From Tepidimonas sp. (lineage in GTDB: Bacteria; Pseudomonadota; Gammaproteobacteria; Burkholderiales; Burkholderiaceae_C): DNA of 25,758 bases. The stretch spans positions 1 through 25,758 of the forward strand of contig JANWZF010000321.1 in the NCBI GenBank assembly GCA_025054905.1, in the 5' to 3' direction. This document shows, in pieces, positions 16,158 to 23,130 of the stretch. Positions within the stretch are counted from its first letter, which is position 1. Each line of letters starts with the position of its first letter. Made by a program: the position numbers and the translations under genes. The notes under the pieces were generated by a model. The model searched no databases and had not been told where the DNA came from. It worked only from the letters and a program-made list of their open reading frames with translations.

Positions 16158-16856
16158 ATGGACAAGCACATTTCCAGCCAGTTCGACGCCGAACTCAACT
16201 CGATCTCCACCCGCGTGCTGGAGATGGGCGGCATCGTCGAGCGTCAGATCCAGTGGGCGGTGCAGGCGCTGGTGGAGGAAGACAGCGCGCTGGCGCAGCA
16301 GGTGCTGCAGGCCGAGCGCGGCATCAACGAGCTGGAGCTGGGCATTGACGCCGATCTGTCCACGACGATTGCGCGGCGTCAGCCCACCGCGCGCGACCTG
16401 CGCTTTTTGATCGGCATCTCCAAGATCGTCAGCAATCTGGAGCGCGCCGGTGATGAGGCCGCGCGCGTGGCGCGCATGGCGGCCTCGATCGCCGAAAGCG
16501 GCCACGGACGGCGCCTGCCGGTCAGCGAGCTGCGGCTGGCCGCCGACCTGGCCAGTTCGATGCTGCGTCGCGCGCTGGATGCGCTGGCACGGCTGGATGT
16601 GGAGGAGGCCGTGGCCATCATGCGCGAAGACGACCGCATCGACATCGAATTCAACGGCTTCGTGCGCAAGCTGGTCACCTTCATGATGGAGGATCCGCGC
16701 ACCATCTCTCCGAGCCTGGACCTGCTGTTCGTGGCCAAGGCCATCGAGCGCATCGGCGACCACGCCAAAAACATTGGCGAAGTCATCATCTACATCGTCA
16801 AGGGGCTGGATGTGCGCCACGCCCCGATCGAGCAGATCGAATCGGTGGTGCGATGA
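16158..16856 (+). CDS. phoU: Phosphate signalling protein PhoU
   Basis: PhoU links the Pst transporter to PhoR and holds the Pho response off when phosphate is plentiful. The 232 residues form two three-helix PhoU repeats; the metal-binding E-R-A-G-D-E-A pattern (SNLERAGDEAARVA) and its partner ERIGDHAKNIGE in the second half are present. AGGAG precedes the ATG. Its last four bases ATGA are the start of phoB, giving translational coupling. Confidence 0.96.
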   Translation: MDKHISSQFDAELNSISTRVLEMGGIVERQIQWAVQALVEEDSALAQQVLQAERGINELELGIDADLSTTIARRQPTARDLRFLIGISKIVSNLERAGDEAARVARMAASIAESGHGRRLPVSELRLAADLASSMLRRALDALARLDVEEAVAIMREDDRIDIEFNGFVRKLVTFMMEDPRTISPSLDLLFVAKAIERIGDHAKNIGEVIIYIVKGLDVRHAPIEQIESVVR

Positions 16857-17554
16857 GAAAGCTGCCGCGTGTGTTGGTGGTGGAGGACGAGCCGGCGATC
16901 GCCGAGCTGATCGCCGTCAACCTGCGTCACAACGGCTTTGCCCCGATCGTGGTGTTCGATGCCGACGCGGCGCAGCGCGAGGTCGATGCCGTTTTGCCCG
17001 ATGTGATCCTGCTGGACTGGATGCTGCCTGGCCGCAGTGGCGTGCAGCTGGCGCGCGCCTGGCGCCTCGATGAGCGCACCAAGCCCGTGCCGATCATCAT
17101 GCTGACGGCACGCTCGGAAGAATCCGACAAGGTCCAGGGGCTCGATGCCGGCGCCGACGATTATGTGACCAAGCCGTTTTCGACGCAGGAGCTGCTGGCG
17201 CGCATCCGTGCGGTGTTGCGCCGCCGCGCCCCGGAGAGCGTGCCCGACACCGTGCAGGCCGGCGCGCTGACGCTGGACGCTGCGGCGCACCGCGTCACCT
17301 GGCAGGGCCGCGAGCTCAAGATCGGTCCGACCGAATTCCGCCTGCTGCACTACCTGATGAAGCACCCTGAGCGCGTGCACAGCCGTGCCACGCTGCTGGA
17401 CCGCGTCTGGGGCGATCACGTTTTTATCGAAGAGCGCACAGTGGACGTGCACATCAAACGCCTGCGCGAGGCGCTGGGGCCGGCCGGGGCGATGATCGAA
17501 ACCGTGCGCGGCGCGGGCTACCGCTTCTCGGCGGCGGCGCTGTCGGTGGCTTGA
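16853..17554 (+). CDS. phoB: Response regulator PhoB
   Basis: OmpR-type response regulator of the Pho regulon, 233 residues. The receiver domain has the acidic pocket E11/D12, phosphoacceptor D55 (LLDWMLPG), T85 and K107 (TKPF); the C-terminal winged helix shows GPTEFRLLHYLMKHPERVHSR and RTVDVHIKRLREAL. It starts inside the phoU stop. It is the expected activator of the 11-bp repeat boxes found upstream of pstS, ppk, olsB, lplT and the GT4 gene. Confidence 0.96.
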   Translation: MRKLPRVLVVEDEPAIAELIAVNLRHNGFAPIVVFDADAAQREVDAVLPDVILLDWMLPGRSGVQLARAWRLDERTKPVPIIMLTARSEESDKVQGLDAGADDYVTKPFSTQELLARIRAVLRRRAPESVPDTVQAGALTLDAAAHRVTWQGRELKIGPTEFRLLHYLMKHPERVHSRATLLDRVWGDHVFIEERTVDVHIKRLREALGPAGAMIETVRGAGYRFSAAALSVA

Positions 17555-17600
17555 TCGCGATCAGGCAGGCGGCGCCAGCGCTGCGCTAGGATCAGACCCC

Positions 17601-18944
17601 ATGTGGCGTCGAACATTCGCGCTGGCTGCGTGCAGCCTGGCCGGTGCCGCGCTGGTGTGGCTGCTGCTGCCCGGCCAGGGCCTGGGTTGGCTCGGTGCCG
17701 TGGCGGGGGCGGTGGGCTGGCAGCTGTGGGAGCGCCGGCACTGGCAGGCGGTGCTGGAGTGGCTGCGCGAGCCGCGCAGCGCCACCATGCCCGAGCTGGG
17801 CGGGGTCTGGGGCGAGTTGCTGGCGCGCGTGCGCCGCGCGCTGAAGGTGGCCAACCGCAAGGCGCGCAAGGCGCAGGCGCGGCTGCAGGAATTTCTCGCT
17901 GCCATCCAGGCTTCACCCAACGGGGTGGTGTTGCTCAGCAAGGAAGGCACCATCGAGTGGTGCAACCTGATGGCCGGCGAGCATCTGGGGTTTGACGCCA
18001 GGCGCGACCTCGGCCAGCGCATCCGCAACCTGGTGCGCGATCCCGCGTTCATCCAGTACCTGAACCAGCGCGATTTCAGCGCCCCAGTGGAGATCGACGG
18101 CCGCCAGGCCCGGCCCGGACATCCGCAGCGCATCGCCGTGCAGATCTTTCCGTATGCCAAGGGGCGGCGGTTGCTGCTGACGCGCGATGTCACCTCGATC
18201 GAGCTGGCCGAGGCGATGCGGCGCGACTTTGTGGCCAACGTCTCGCACGAGATCCGCAGCCCCCTGACGGTCATCAACGGCTTTATCGAGACGCTGCAGA
18301 CGCTGGAGTTGGACGAGGCGCAACGGCGCCATTTTCTGGATTTGATGGCCCAGCAGGCGCGGCGCATGCAGGCGCTGGTGGACGATCTGTTGACCCTGTC
18401 CCGCCTGGAGGGCAGTCCTGCCCCTGACGTCAGCCACTGGGTGGAGGTATCCGGACTGGTGGACGAAGTGGCAGCCCAGGCGCGGGCACTGGCTGGCGTG
18501 CTGCACGGCGGACGCCAGACGATCACGGTGCTGGAGGGGCCGCCGCTGCGCGTGGCCGGCGCTGCCGCCGAACTCAGCAGCGCGCTCGGTAACCTGGCCA
18601 ACAACGCGGTGCGCTACACCCCGGCCGAAGGTCATATCGAGATCGGCTGGCGGCTGCTGCCGGACGACGGTGTGGAGTTTTATGTGCACGATGATGGTCC
18701 CGGCATTGCACCGGAGCACCTGCCGCGGCTGACCGAGCGCTTCTACCGTGTCGACCGCAGCCGCTCGCGCGAAACAGGGGGTACCGGGCTGGGGTTGGCG
18801 ATCGTCAAGCACGTGGCGCAGCGCCACGGCGGGCAGCTGCTGATTGACAGCGTGCTGGGGCACGGCTCCACTTTTCGCTTGCGTCTGCCTCCTGCGCGAG
18901 TCAGCCAGGCCAGTCCGGCATCGGAGCCGGTGTCCTTCTCCTAG
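17601..18944 (+). CDS. phoR: Phosphate regulon sensor kinase PhoR
   Basis: Histidine kinase partner of PhoB, 447 residues. Two short N-terminal hydrophobic segments (about 8-45, DUF3329-like) anchor it without a large periplasmic sensor, as usual for PhoR, followed by a PAS domain (about 97-180), the H-box VSHEIRSPLTV with H216, N-box NNAVRYTP (about 334), DDGPGI and GTGLGLAI. AGGA lies 9 bases before the ATG; the gap from phoB is 46 bases. It ends the pst-pho block and converges on the next gene with 21 bases between. Confidence 0.95.
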   Translation: MWRRTFALAACSLAGAALVWLLLPGQGLGWLGAVAGAVGWQLWERRHWQAVLEWLREPRSATMPELGGVWGELLARVRRALKVANRKARKAQARLQEFLAAIQASPNGVVLLSKEGTIEWCNLMAGEHLGFDARRDLGQRIRNLVRDPAFIQYLNQRDFSAPVEIDGRQARPGHPQRIAVQIFPYAKGRRLLLTRDVTSIELAEAMRRDFVANVSHEIRSPLTVINGFIETLQTLELDEAQRRHFLDLMAQQARRMQALVDDLLTLSRLEGSPAPDVSHWVEVSGLVDEVAAQARALAGVLHGGRQTITVLEGPPLRVAGAAAELSSALGNLANNAVRYTPAEGHIEIGWRLLPDDGVEFYVHDDGPGIAPEHLPRLTERFYRVDRSRSRETGGTGLGLAIVKHVAQRHGGQLLIDSVLGHGSTFRLRLPPARVSQASPASEPVSFS

Positions 18945-18965
18945 CAACCGCGCCTGGGACTGGGC

Positions 18966-20687
18966 TTACGGGGCATCGGCCGCTGCGCGGGGCCGCTCAT
19001 ACAGGCGCCAGCGCTCGCGGCTGGCGCGCAGGCGGGGGATCTCGGCGCGCAACACCCAGCCGTGCAGCTCGCCGTGGGGCGTGCGTGGGCCTGCCAGCAG
19101 CAGCGGGCAGGAGGCCGCATCTGGGGTGCGCAGGCGCCGCAACGTCAGCCCGCCGTGGTGGCGCAGCGCACCCAGGTCGCCGGCGCTCAGACCCACCACC
19201 GCCACGCACGCCCCACGCGGCACCAGGGCGGCGATGCGCTCGCTGATCGGGCGCAGCCCCAGCCCCCAGTTCAGCAGCGGCAGCCACAGCGTCATCAACA
19301 GCAGCCAGTTCAGCGTCAGCCCACTGGCCGACAGCACCAGCCCTTTCCACAGGGCCGGGGCGTGCCGGCCAATGCGCCAGCCCGCTACCCCCAGCCACAG
19401 CAGGCTGGCCGCTGCCGCCACCGTTACCAGGACGGGCTCGAAAGCGGGCTGAAAGCCCGGCACCAGCCGCGCGACGTTGGCCGCGGGTTTGGGGGGCACC
19501 CCGGTCATCATGGCCAGCCAGATGATCCACACGATCGCTGCTGCGCCGGTGAACAACACCAGCGCGAACCAGTCGATCGCCGCCGCCAGGCTGCCGCGCA
19601 AGGTGGGCAGGGCCCAGGCCGCCAGCGTGGCCAGCGCCGGCAGCGCCAGCAGCAGCACACGGTCGTTGCCGCTGTCCAGGATGCAAAACGCCAGCACCAG
19701 CAGCACGACGGTCAGCGGCCAGCCCACATGGGGTTGCGCCAGATGCCAGCGCCAGCGCCACAAGGCCCACAGGGCCAGCAGCGCGCTGGGCCACCAGAAC
19801 CAGGCCAGCAAACGTAGCAAGCCGCGCCACTCGTTGGCGTCATCCCAATCCAGGCCCACTGGCCAGCCCGGCAACGGTGCGCCCGCATGCCAGGCCAGGA
19901 CAGCCGTCGTCCCAAGCGCCGCCAGGCCGGCCAGCGCGGCCAGCGCGGCGGCAAGCGGGCGCACCCCAGTGCGCCACCACCACCCAGCCAGCGCCACGGT
20001 CAGCCCTACGGTCAGCCACGGCGCACCGGCCAGCGCCAGCATCAGGGCAGACACCCACGTGGCGGCCAGCCCCTGGGCCAGCTCCCAGCGTCGGCGGGGT
20101 GCATCGGCGGGCGGCCAGGCGCGCGTGCCGGCCCAGCCCAGCAGCGCCACAGCGGCCAGCTGCACCGCGGCGGCACTCGTTTCATGGCCGAGCATCGCCA
20201 ACCCCAGCGTGGCCACCAGTGCCAGCAGGGCGCCGTCGGCGGTGGCGCGGCCGTAGTCGGCGGGCCGCACGCCCTGCCCAAACGCCGGCTGCAAGGGCAG
20301 GGCGGCGGTCTGCCGCGCCAGCCGGTAGGTGGTGTACCACGTGCAGGCCAGGGTCAGCAGCAGCAGCGCCATGAAGGGCAGCTGCGCGGCCCAGCCTGCG
20401 GGCAAGGGCAGCCCGCGCATGGCTGCTGCGCCCAGCCAGTACGGCAGCCACGCCAGCGGCTGCACCGTTTCGCCCAGCACCTGCGGGATCAGCCACGGGC
20501 CGCCGTCGCGCATGTCCAGCATCACCGCAAAAGCGGTCAGCTCGGCCCCGCGCCAGGGGTCGCGCCCGAGGAAGCCGGGCAGGACGTAGGCGGCGATCAA
20601 CAGCCACGGCACCCAGCGCGGCAGCCGCCGCACCGCGGGGGGCGTGACCAGCGCCGGGCTTGGAGGGGCGGGCATCGTCACCACCAT
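18966..20687 (-). CDS. GT-C glycosyltransferase, ArnT/PMT-like
   Basis: A polytopic membrane protein of 573 residues with many hydrophobic helices, of the ArnT/PMT-like glycosyltransferase group that uses polyprenyl-phosphate sugar donors at the periplasmic face. The first loop holds LGRDPWRGAEL (about residues 40-50), in the position of the catalytic acidic motif of this superfamily. Acceptor and sugar are unknown. The ATG at 20687 lies only two bases beyond the T-run of the rpmE2 terminator; ATG 20675 (MPAPPSPA), preceded by GGTGG, is a reasonable alternative. The C-terminal 100 residues are soluble and presumably periplasmic. There is no evidence that it belongs to the Pho regulon. Confidence 0.75.
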   Translation of the reverse strand: MVVTMPAPPSPALVTPPAVRRLPRWVPWLLIAAYVLPGFLGRDPWRGAELTAFAVMLDMRDGGPWLIPQVLGETVQPLAWLPYWLGAAAMRGLPLPAGWAAQLPFMALLLLTLACTWYTTYRLARQTAALPLQPAFGQGVRPADYGRATADGALLALVATLGLAMLGHETSAAAVQLAAVALLGWAGTRAWPPADAPRRRWELAQGLAATWVSALMLALAGAPWLTVGLTVALAGWWWRTGVRPLAAALAALAGLAALGTTAVLAWHAGAPLPGWPVGLDWDDANEWRGLLRLLAWFWWPSALLALWALWRWRWHLAQPHVGWPLTVVLLVLAFCILDSGNDRVLLLALPALATLAAWALPTLRGSLAAAIDWFALVLFTGAAAIVWIIWLAMMTGVPPKPAANVARLVPGFQPAFEPVLVTVAAAASLLWLGVAGWRIGRHAPALWKGLVLSASGLTLNWLLLMTLWLPLLNWGLGLRPISERIAALVPRGACVAVVGLSAGDLGALRHHGGLTLRRLRTPDAASCPLLLAGPRTPHGELHGWVLRAEIPRLRASRERWRLYERPRAAADAP

Positions 20688-20689
20688 GC

Positions 20690-20713
20690 AAAACGGCCCA
20701 CCGAGGGGCCGTT
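20690..20713 (-). terminator. Intrinsic terminator after rpmE2
   Basis: On the minus strand AACGGCCC and GGGCCGTT form a perfect 8-bp stem around a 6-base loop, ending in TTTT. It closes the rpmE2 transcript 45 bases after the stop codon and sits directly against the start of the glycosyltransferase gene. Confidence 0.75.
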
Positions 20714-20728
20714 GCGTCGTCGTGCGCG

Positions 20729-20746
20729 GCCCGGATGGTCCGGGCC
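20729..20746 (-). repeat. Hairpin in rpmE2 3' region, complementary to its leader
   Basis: A near-perfect inverted repeat with a 3-base loop, 12 bases beyond the rpmE2 stop. Its 13-base core (20731-20743) is the exact reverse complement of a hairpin core in the rpmE2 leader (21047-21059). Confidence 0.5.
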
Positions 20747-20757
20747 CCCAGGCGGCC

Positions 20758-21015
20758 TCACTTGGCCGCGGCGCGCGCGTAGCGGCTGCGGAATTTTTCC
20801 ACCCGGCCGCCCATCGTGTCGACGGTCTTTTGCGTGCCGGTGTAGAACGGGTGTGATTCGCTGGAGGTTTCCAGCTTGAACAGCGGCAGCTCGCGGCCGT
20901 CGTCGAGCTTGATGGTCTCTTTGGTCGGCGCGCACGAACGGATGATGAACTGGGCGCCGTTGGAGAGGTCGACGAAGCAGACCTCGCGGTAGTTGGGGTG
21001 GATGCCTTCTTTCAT
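20758..21015 (-). CDS. rpmE2: 50S ribosomal protein L31 type B
   Basis: An 85-residue ribosomal protein L31 of the type B, which lacks the four-cysteine zinc site of type A; only two cysteines are present (VCF and RSCAPT). The start MKEGIHPNYREV is diagnostic. GAGGA stands 8 bases before the ATG; an upstream in-frame ATG at 21084 falls before the likely transcription start. It is the last gene of the conserved trxA-rho-rpmE order and has its own promoter and terminator. Confidence 0.95.
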   Translation of the reverse strand: MKEGIHPNYREVCFVDLSNGAQFIIRSCAPTKETIKLDDGRELPLFKLETSSESHPFYTGTQKTVDTMGGRVEKFRSRYARAAAK

Positions 21016-21046
21016 GGATTGCGTCCTCAAGCGCAGCAGCCACCCA

Positions 21047-21059
21047 CCGGACCATCCGG
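21047..21059 (-). repeat. Hairpin core in rpmE2 leader
   Basis: CCGGA TGG TCCGG on the minus strand forms a short hairpin (extendable to 7 bp with one wobble) in the untranslated leader of rpmE2, about 30 bases before the start codon. It could serve L31 autoregulation; that is a guess. Confidence 0.4.
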
Positions 21060-21082
21060 CGGCACTTGCTGCAAATCTGTGC

Positions 21083-21088
21083 ATTATA
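21083..21088 (-). promoter_or_regulatory. Promoter -10 of rpmE2
   Basis: A perfect TATAAT on the minus strand between rho and rpmE2. The -35 position (about 21111-21106, ATGCGC) lies in the end of rho and is poor. The predicted start near 21076 gives a leader of about 60 bases. Confidence 0.6.
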
Positions 21089-21093
21089 CGAGA

Positions 21094-22359
21094 TCAGCCA
21101 CCACGGCGCATCAACTCGAAGAATTCCTGGTTGTTCTTGGTCTGCTTCATGCTCTTGAGCACCATCTCCATGGCCTCGATCTCGTCCATGTTGTAGAAGA
21201 ACTGGCGCAGGATGCGGGTCTTTTGCAGGATCTCCGGCGGCAGCAGCAGCTCCTCGCGCCGCGTGCCACTGCGGCTGAGCTGAATCGACGGAAAGACGCG
21301 CTTTTCGTACAGGCGGCGGTCGAGGTGGATCTCGCAGTTGCCGGTGCCCTTGAATTCCTCGAAGATCACCTCGTCCATGCGGCTGCCGGTGTCCACCAGC
21401 GCGGTGGCGATGATGGTCAGGCTGCCGCCTTCTTCGACGTTGCGCGCCGCGCCAAAGAAGCGCTTGGGCCGCTGCAGCGCGTTGGCATCCACGCCGCCGG
21501 TCAGCACCTTGCCGCTGGAGGGCAGCACGTTGTTGTAGGCGCGTGCCAGCCGGGTGATCGAGTCCAGCAGGATCACCACGTCTTTTTTCAGCTCCACCAG
21601 CCGCTTGGCACGCTCGATGACCATTTCGGCCACGTGGACGTGGCGAGCCGCGGGCTCATCGAAGGTCGAGGCGATCACCTCGCCGCGCACGGTGCGCTGC
21701 ATCTCGGTGACTTCCTCCGGGCGCTCGTCCACCAGCAGCACCATCAGGATGACTTCGGGGTAGTTGCTGGTGATGGCGTGGGCGATGTGCTGCATCATGA
21801 CCGTTTTGCCGCTCTTGGGCGGCGCCACGATCAGGGCGCGCTGGCCCTTGCCGATCGGCGCGATGATGTCGATGATGCGGCCGGTGATGTTTTCCTCGCT
21901 CTTCAAGCCCTCACGCTCCAGCTTCATCTGTTCCTTCGGGAACAGCGGCGTGAGGTTTTCGAACATGATCTTGTGCTTGTTCTGCTCCGGCGGCAGACCG
22001 TTGACCTTGTCCAGCTTGTTCAGCGCAAAGTAGCGCTCGCCATCCTTGGGGATGCGCACGTCGCCCTCGACCATGTCGCCGGTGTGCAGGTTGAAGCGGC
22101 GGATCTGGCTGGGCGAGATGTAGATGTCGTCGGTGCTGGCGGTGTAGCTGGCGCTGGGGTCGCGCAGGAAGCCAAAACCGTCGGGCAGCACCTCCAGCAC
22201 CCCGTCGGCAAAGACCTGCTCGCCGGCCTTGGCGCGCTTTTTGATAATGGCAAACATCAGCTCCTGCTTGCGCATGCGGCCGGTGTTTTCGATCTCCAGC
22301 GCCTCGGCCATCTTCAGCAGCTCGGAGACGTGCAGGGCTTTGAGTTCGTTGAGGTGCAT
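21094..22359 (-). CDS. rho: Transcription termination factor Rho
   Basis: The 421-residue hexameric RNA helicase that ends transcription; length matches E. coli (419). The N-terminal RNA-binding part starts with MHLNELKALHVSELL and contains GFLRD and YISPSQIRRF; the ATPase core has Walker A APPKSGKT, Walker B VVILLDSITRLARAYN, and the C-terminal Q/R-loop region. GGAGG precedes the ATG by 8 bases. It lies downstream of trxA with an unusually long 246-base leader. Confidence 0.97.
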   Translation of the reverse strand: MHLNELKALHVSELLKMAEALEIENTGRMRKQELMFAIIKKRAKAGEQVFADGVLEVLPDGFGFLRDPSASYTASTDDIYISPSQIRRFNLHTGDMVEGDVRIPKDGERYFALNKLDKVNGLPPEQNKHKIMFENLTPLFPKEQMKLEREGLKSEENITGRIIDIIAPIGKGQRALIVAPPKSGKTVMMQHIAHAITSNYPEVILMVLLVDERPEEVTEMQRTVRGEVIASTFDEPAARHVHVAEMVIERAKRLVELKKDVVILLDSITRLARAYNNVLPSSGKVLTGGVDANALQRPKRFFGAARNVEEGGSLTIIATALVDTGSRMDEVIFEEFKGTGNCEIHLDRRLYEKRVFPSIQLSRSGTRREELLLPPEILQKTRILRQFFYNMDEIEAMEMVLKSMKQTKNNQEFFELMRRGG

Positions 22360-22605
22360 GGAAAAGGCCTCCGTGCAACAAGGTCAAGACAGGGGGTAAA
22401 AGATGGGCGTCGATGCAAGACAACCGACCCGGGCCGGGCCAGGCCTGCGAAAGCACGATCAGCGAGGGAAATGCAAACCGGAAAGGGCCGCAGCCGCCGC
22501 TGCGGCGACGGTGCCACCATCAATTTGAGGCGGCCCCAGCCTGACGGGGCCGGCCTCGGTTGGCTGCGTATTATGGCACCAGCCGCAGCCGGCTGGCGCG
22601 GGCGC
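22360..22605 (-). other. trxA-rho intergenic leader
   Basis: No gene is seen in these 246 bases. On the minus strand CATAAT (22575-22570) could be a -10 for rho, without a good -35, giving a leader of about 200 bases. A stem GGCCCC/GGGGCC (22532-22537 with 22546-22551) follows. Rho leaders are autoregulated in E. coli, so the length is suggestive only. Confidence 0.35.
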
Positions 22606-22938
22606 TTAGGCCAGGTAGGGTTCGACGAACGCGGTCAGTTGCGCCTTGGACAGCGCGCCAACCTTGGTGGCGGCCAGTTGCCCGTCCTTGAACAGCATCA
22701 GCGTCGGGATACCCCGGATGCCGTAGCGGGCCGGCACATCGCGGTTGTCATCCACGTTGACCTTGGCCACCACCAGCTTGCCCTGGTAGGCCTGGGCCAC
22801 CTCATCCAGGATCGGTGCAATCATGCGGCACGGCCCGCACCACTCGGCCCAGAAGTCCACCAGCACCGGCGTGCTGCTGCGCAGCACGTCGCTGTCGAAA
22901 GTGGCATCGGTCACATGTTTGATCAGATCGCTGGCCAT
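22606..22938 (-). CDS. trxA: Thioredoxin
   Basis: A 110-residue cytoplasmic thioredoxin. The redox centre WCGPC (C34/C37) sits in the usual VDFWAEWCGPCRM context, and the cis-proline loop GIPTLMLF is present. The start MASDLIKH was preferred by family similarity; an ATG two codons upstream (22944) is possible and neither has a Shine-Dalgarno. It lies 39 bases after the SRP RNA on the same strand with no strong terminator between them, so some readthrough from the RNA gene is likely. Confidence 0.95.
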   Translation of the reverse strand: MASDLIKHVTDATFDSDVLRSSTPVLVDFWAEWCGPCRMIAPILDEVAQAYQGKLVVAKVNVDDNRDVPARYGIRGIPTLMLFKDGQLAATKVGALSKAQLTAFVEPYLA

Positions 22939-22977
22939 GGTCATGCGGGCGGACGTTGAAAGTCAAAAAGTGGAATT

Positions 22978-23071
22978 GACGAGCCTCGACCCCGGCACTG
23001 GCTCTACGGTTAGGGCTGCTTGGTTCCCCACCTGACCCGGTTGGCCGCTTCACCATGCGGGAAGGCCCGTC
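22978..23071 (-). ncRNA. ffs: Signal recognition particle RNA, 4.5S type
   Basis: About 94 nucleotides on the minus strand. The 5' end GACGGGCCT pairs fully with the 3' end AGGCTCGTC. The apical Ffh-binding hairpin is CAGG, TGG, GGAA loop, CCA, AGCAG, the canonical GGAA tetraloop with the conserved internal loop; E. coli has TCC/GGA where this RNA has TGG/CCA, a compensatory difference. A -10 TACAAT (23084-23079) lies 7 bases before the 5' end. Position next to dnaX is common in bacteria. Confidence 0.93.
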
Positions 23072-23078
23072 AAGGTGC

Positions 23079-23084
23079 ATTGTA
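23079..23084 (-). promoter_or_regulatory. Promoter -10 of the SRP RNA gene
   Basis: TACAAT (5 of 6) on the minus strand, 7 bases before the paired 5' end of the RNA. No convincing -35 at 16-18 bp. Confidence 0.5.
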
Positions 23085-23118
23085 TGCCACCCGCGCTGCC
23101 TGTGCTGCCCCCAGCGCC

Positions 23119-23124
23119 TAGAAT
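23119..23124 (+). promoter_or_regulatory. Promoter -10 of dnaX
   Basis: TAGAAT (5 of 6) ends 6 bases before the dnaX ATG, so transcription would begin at or next to the start codon. The -35 position is weak (CTGCCT). No Shine-Dalgarno is seen, in line with a leaderless message. Confidence 0.4.
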
Positions 23125-23130
23125 GCCACC

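Noticed and set aside
12386..16234. A 1282-codon open frame antisense to pstC, pstA and pstB
   Set aside because: Composition (Gln/His/Arg-rich) is that expected of the reverse frame of GC-rich coding DNA; the opposite strand encodes clear pst genes.
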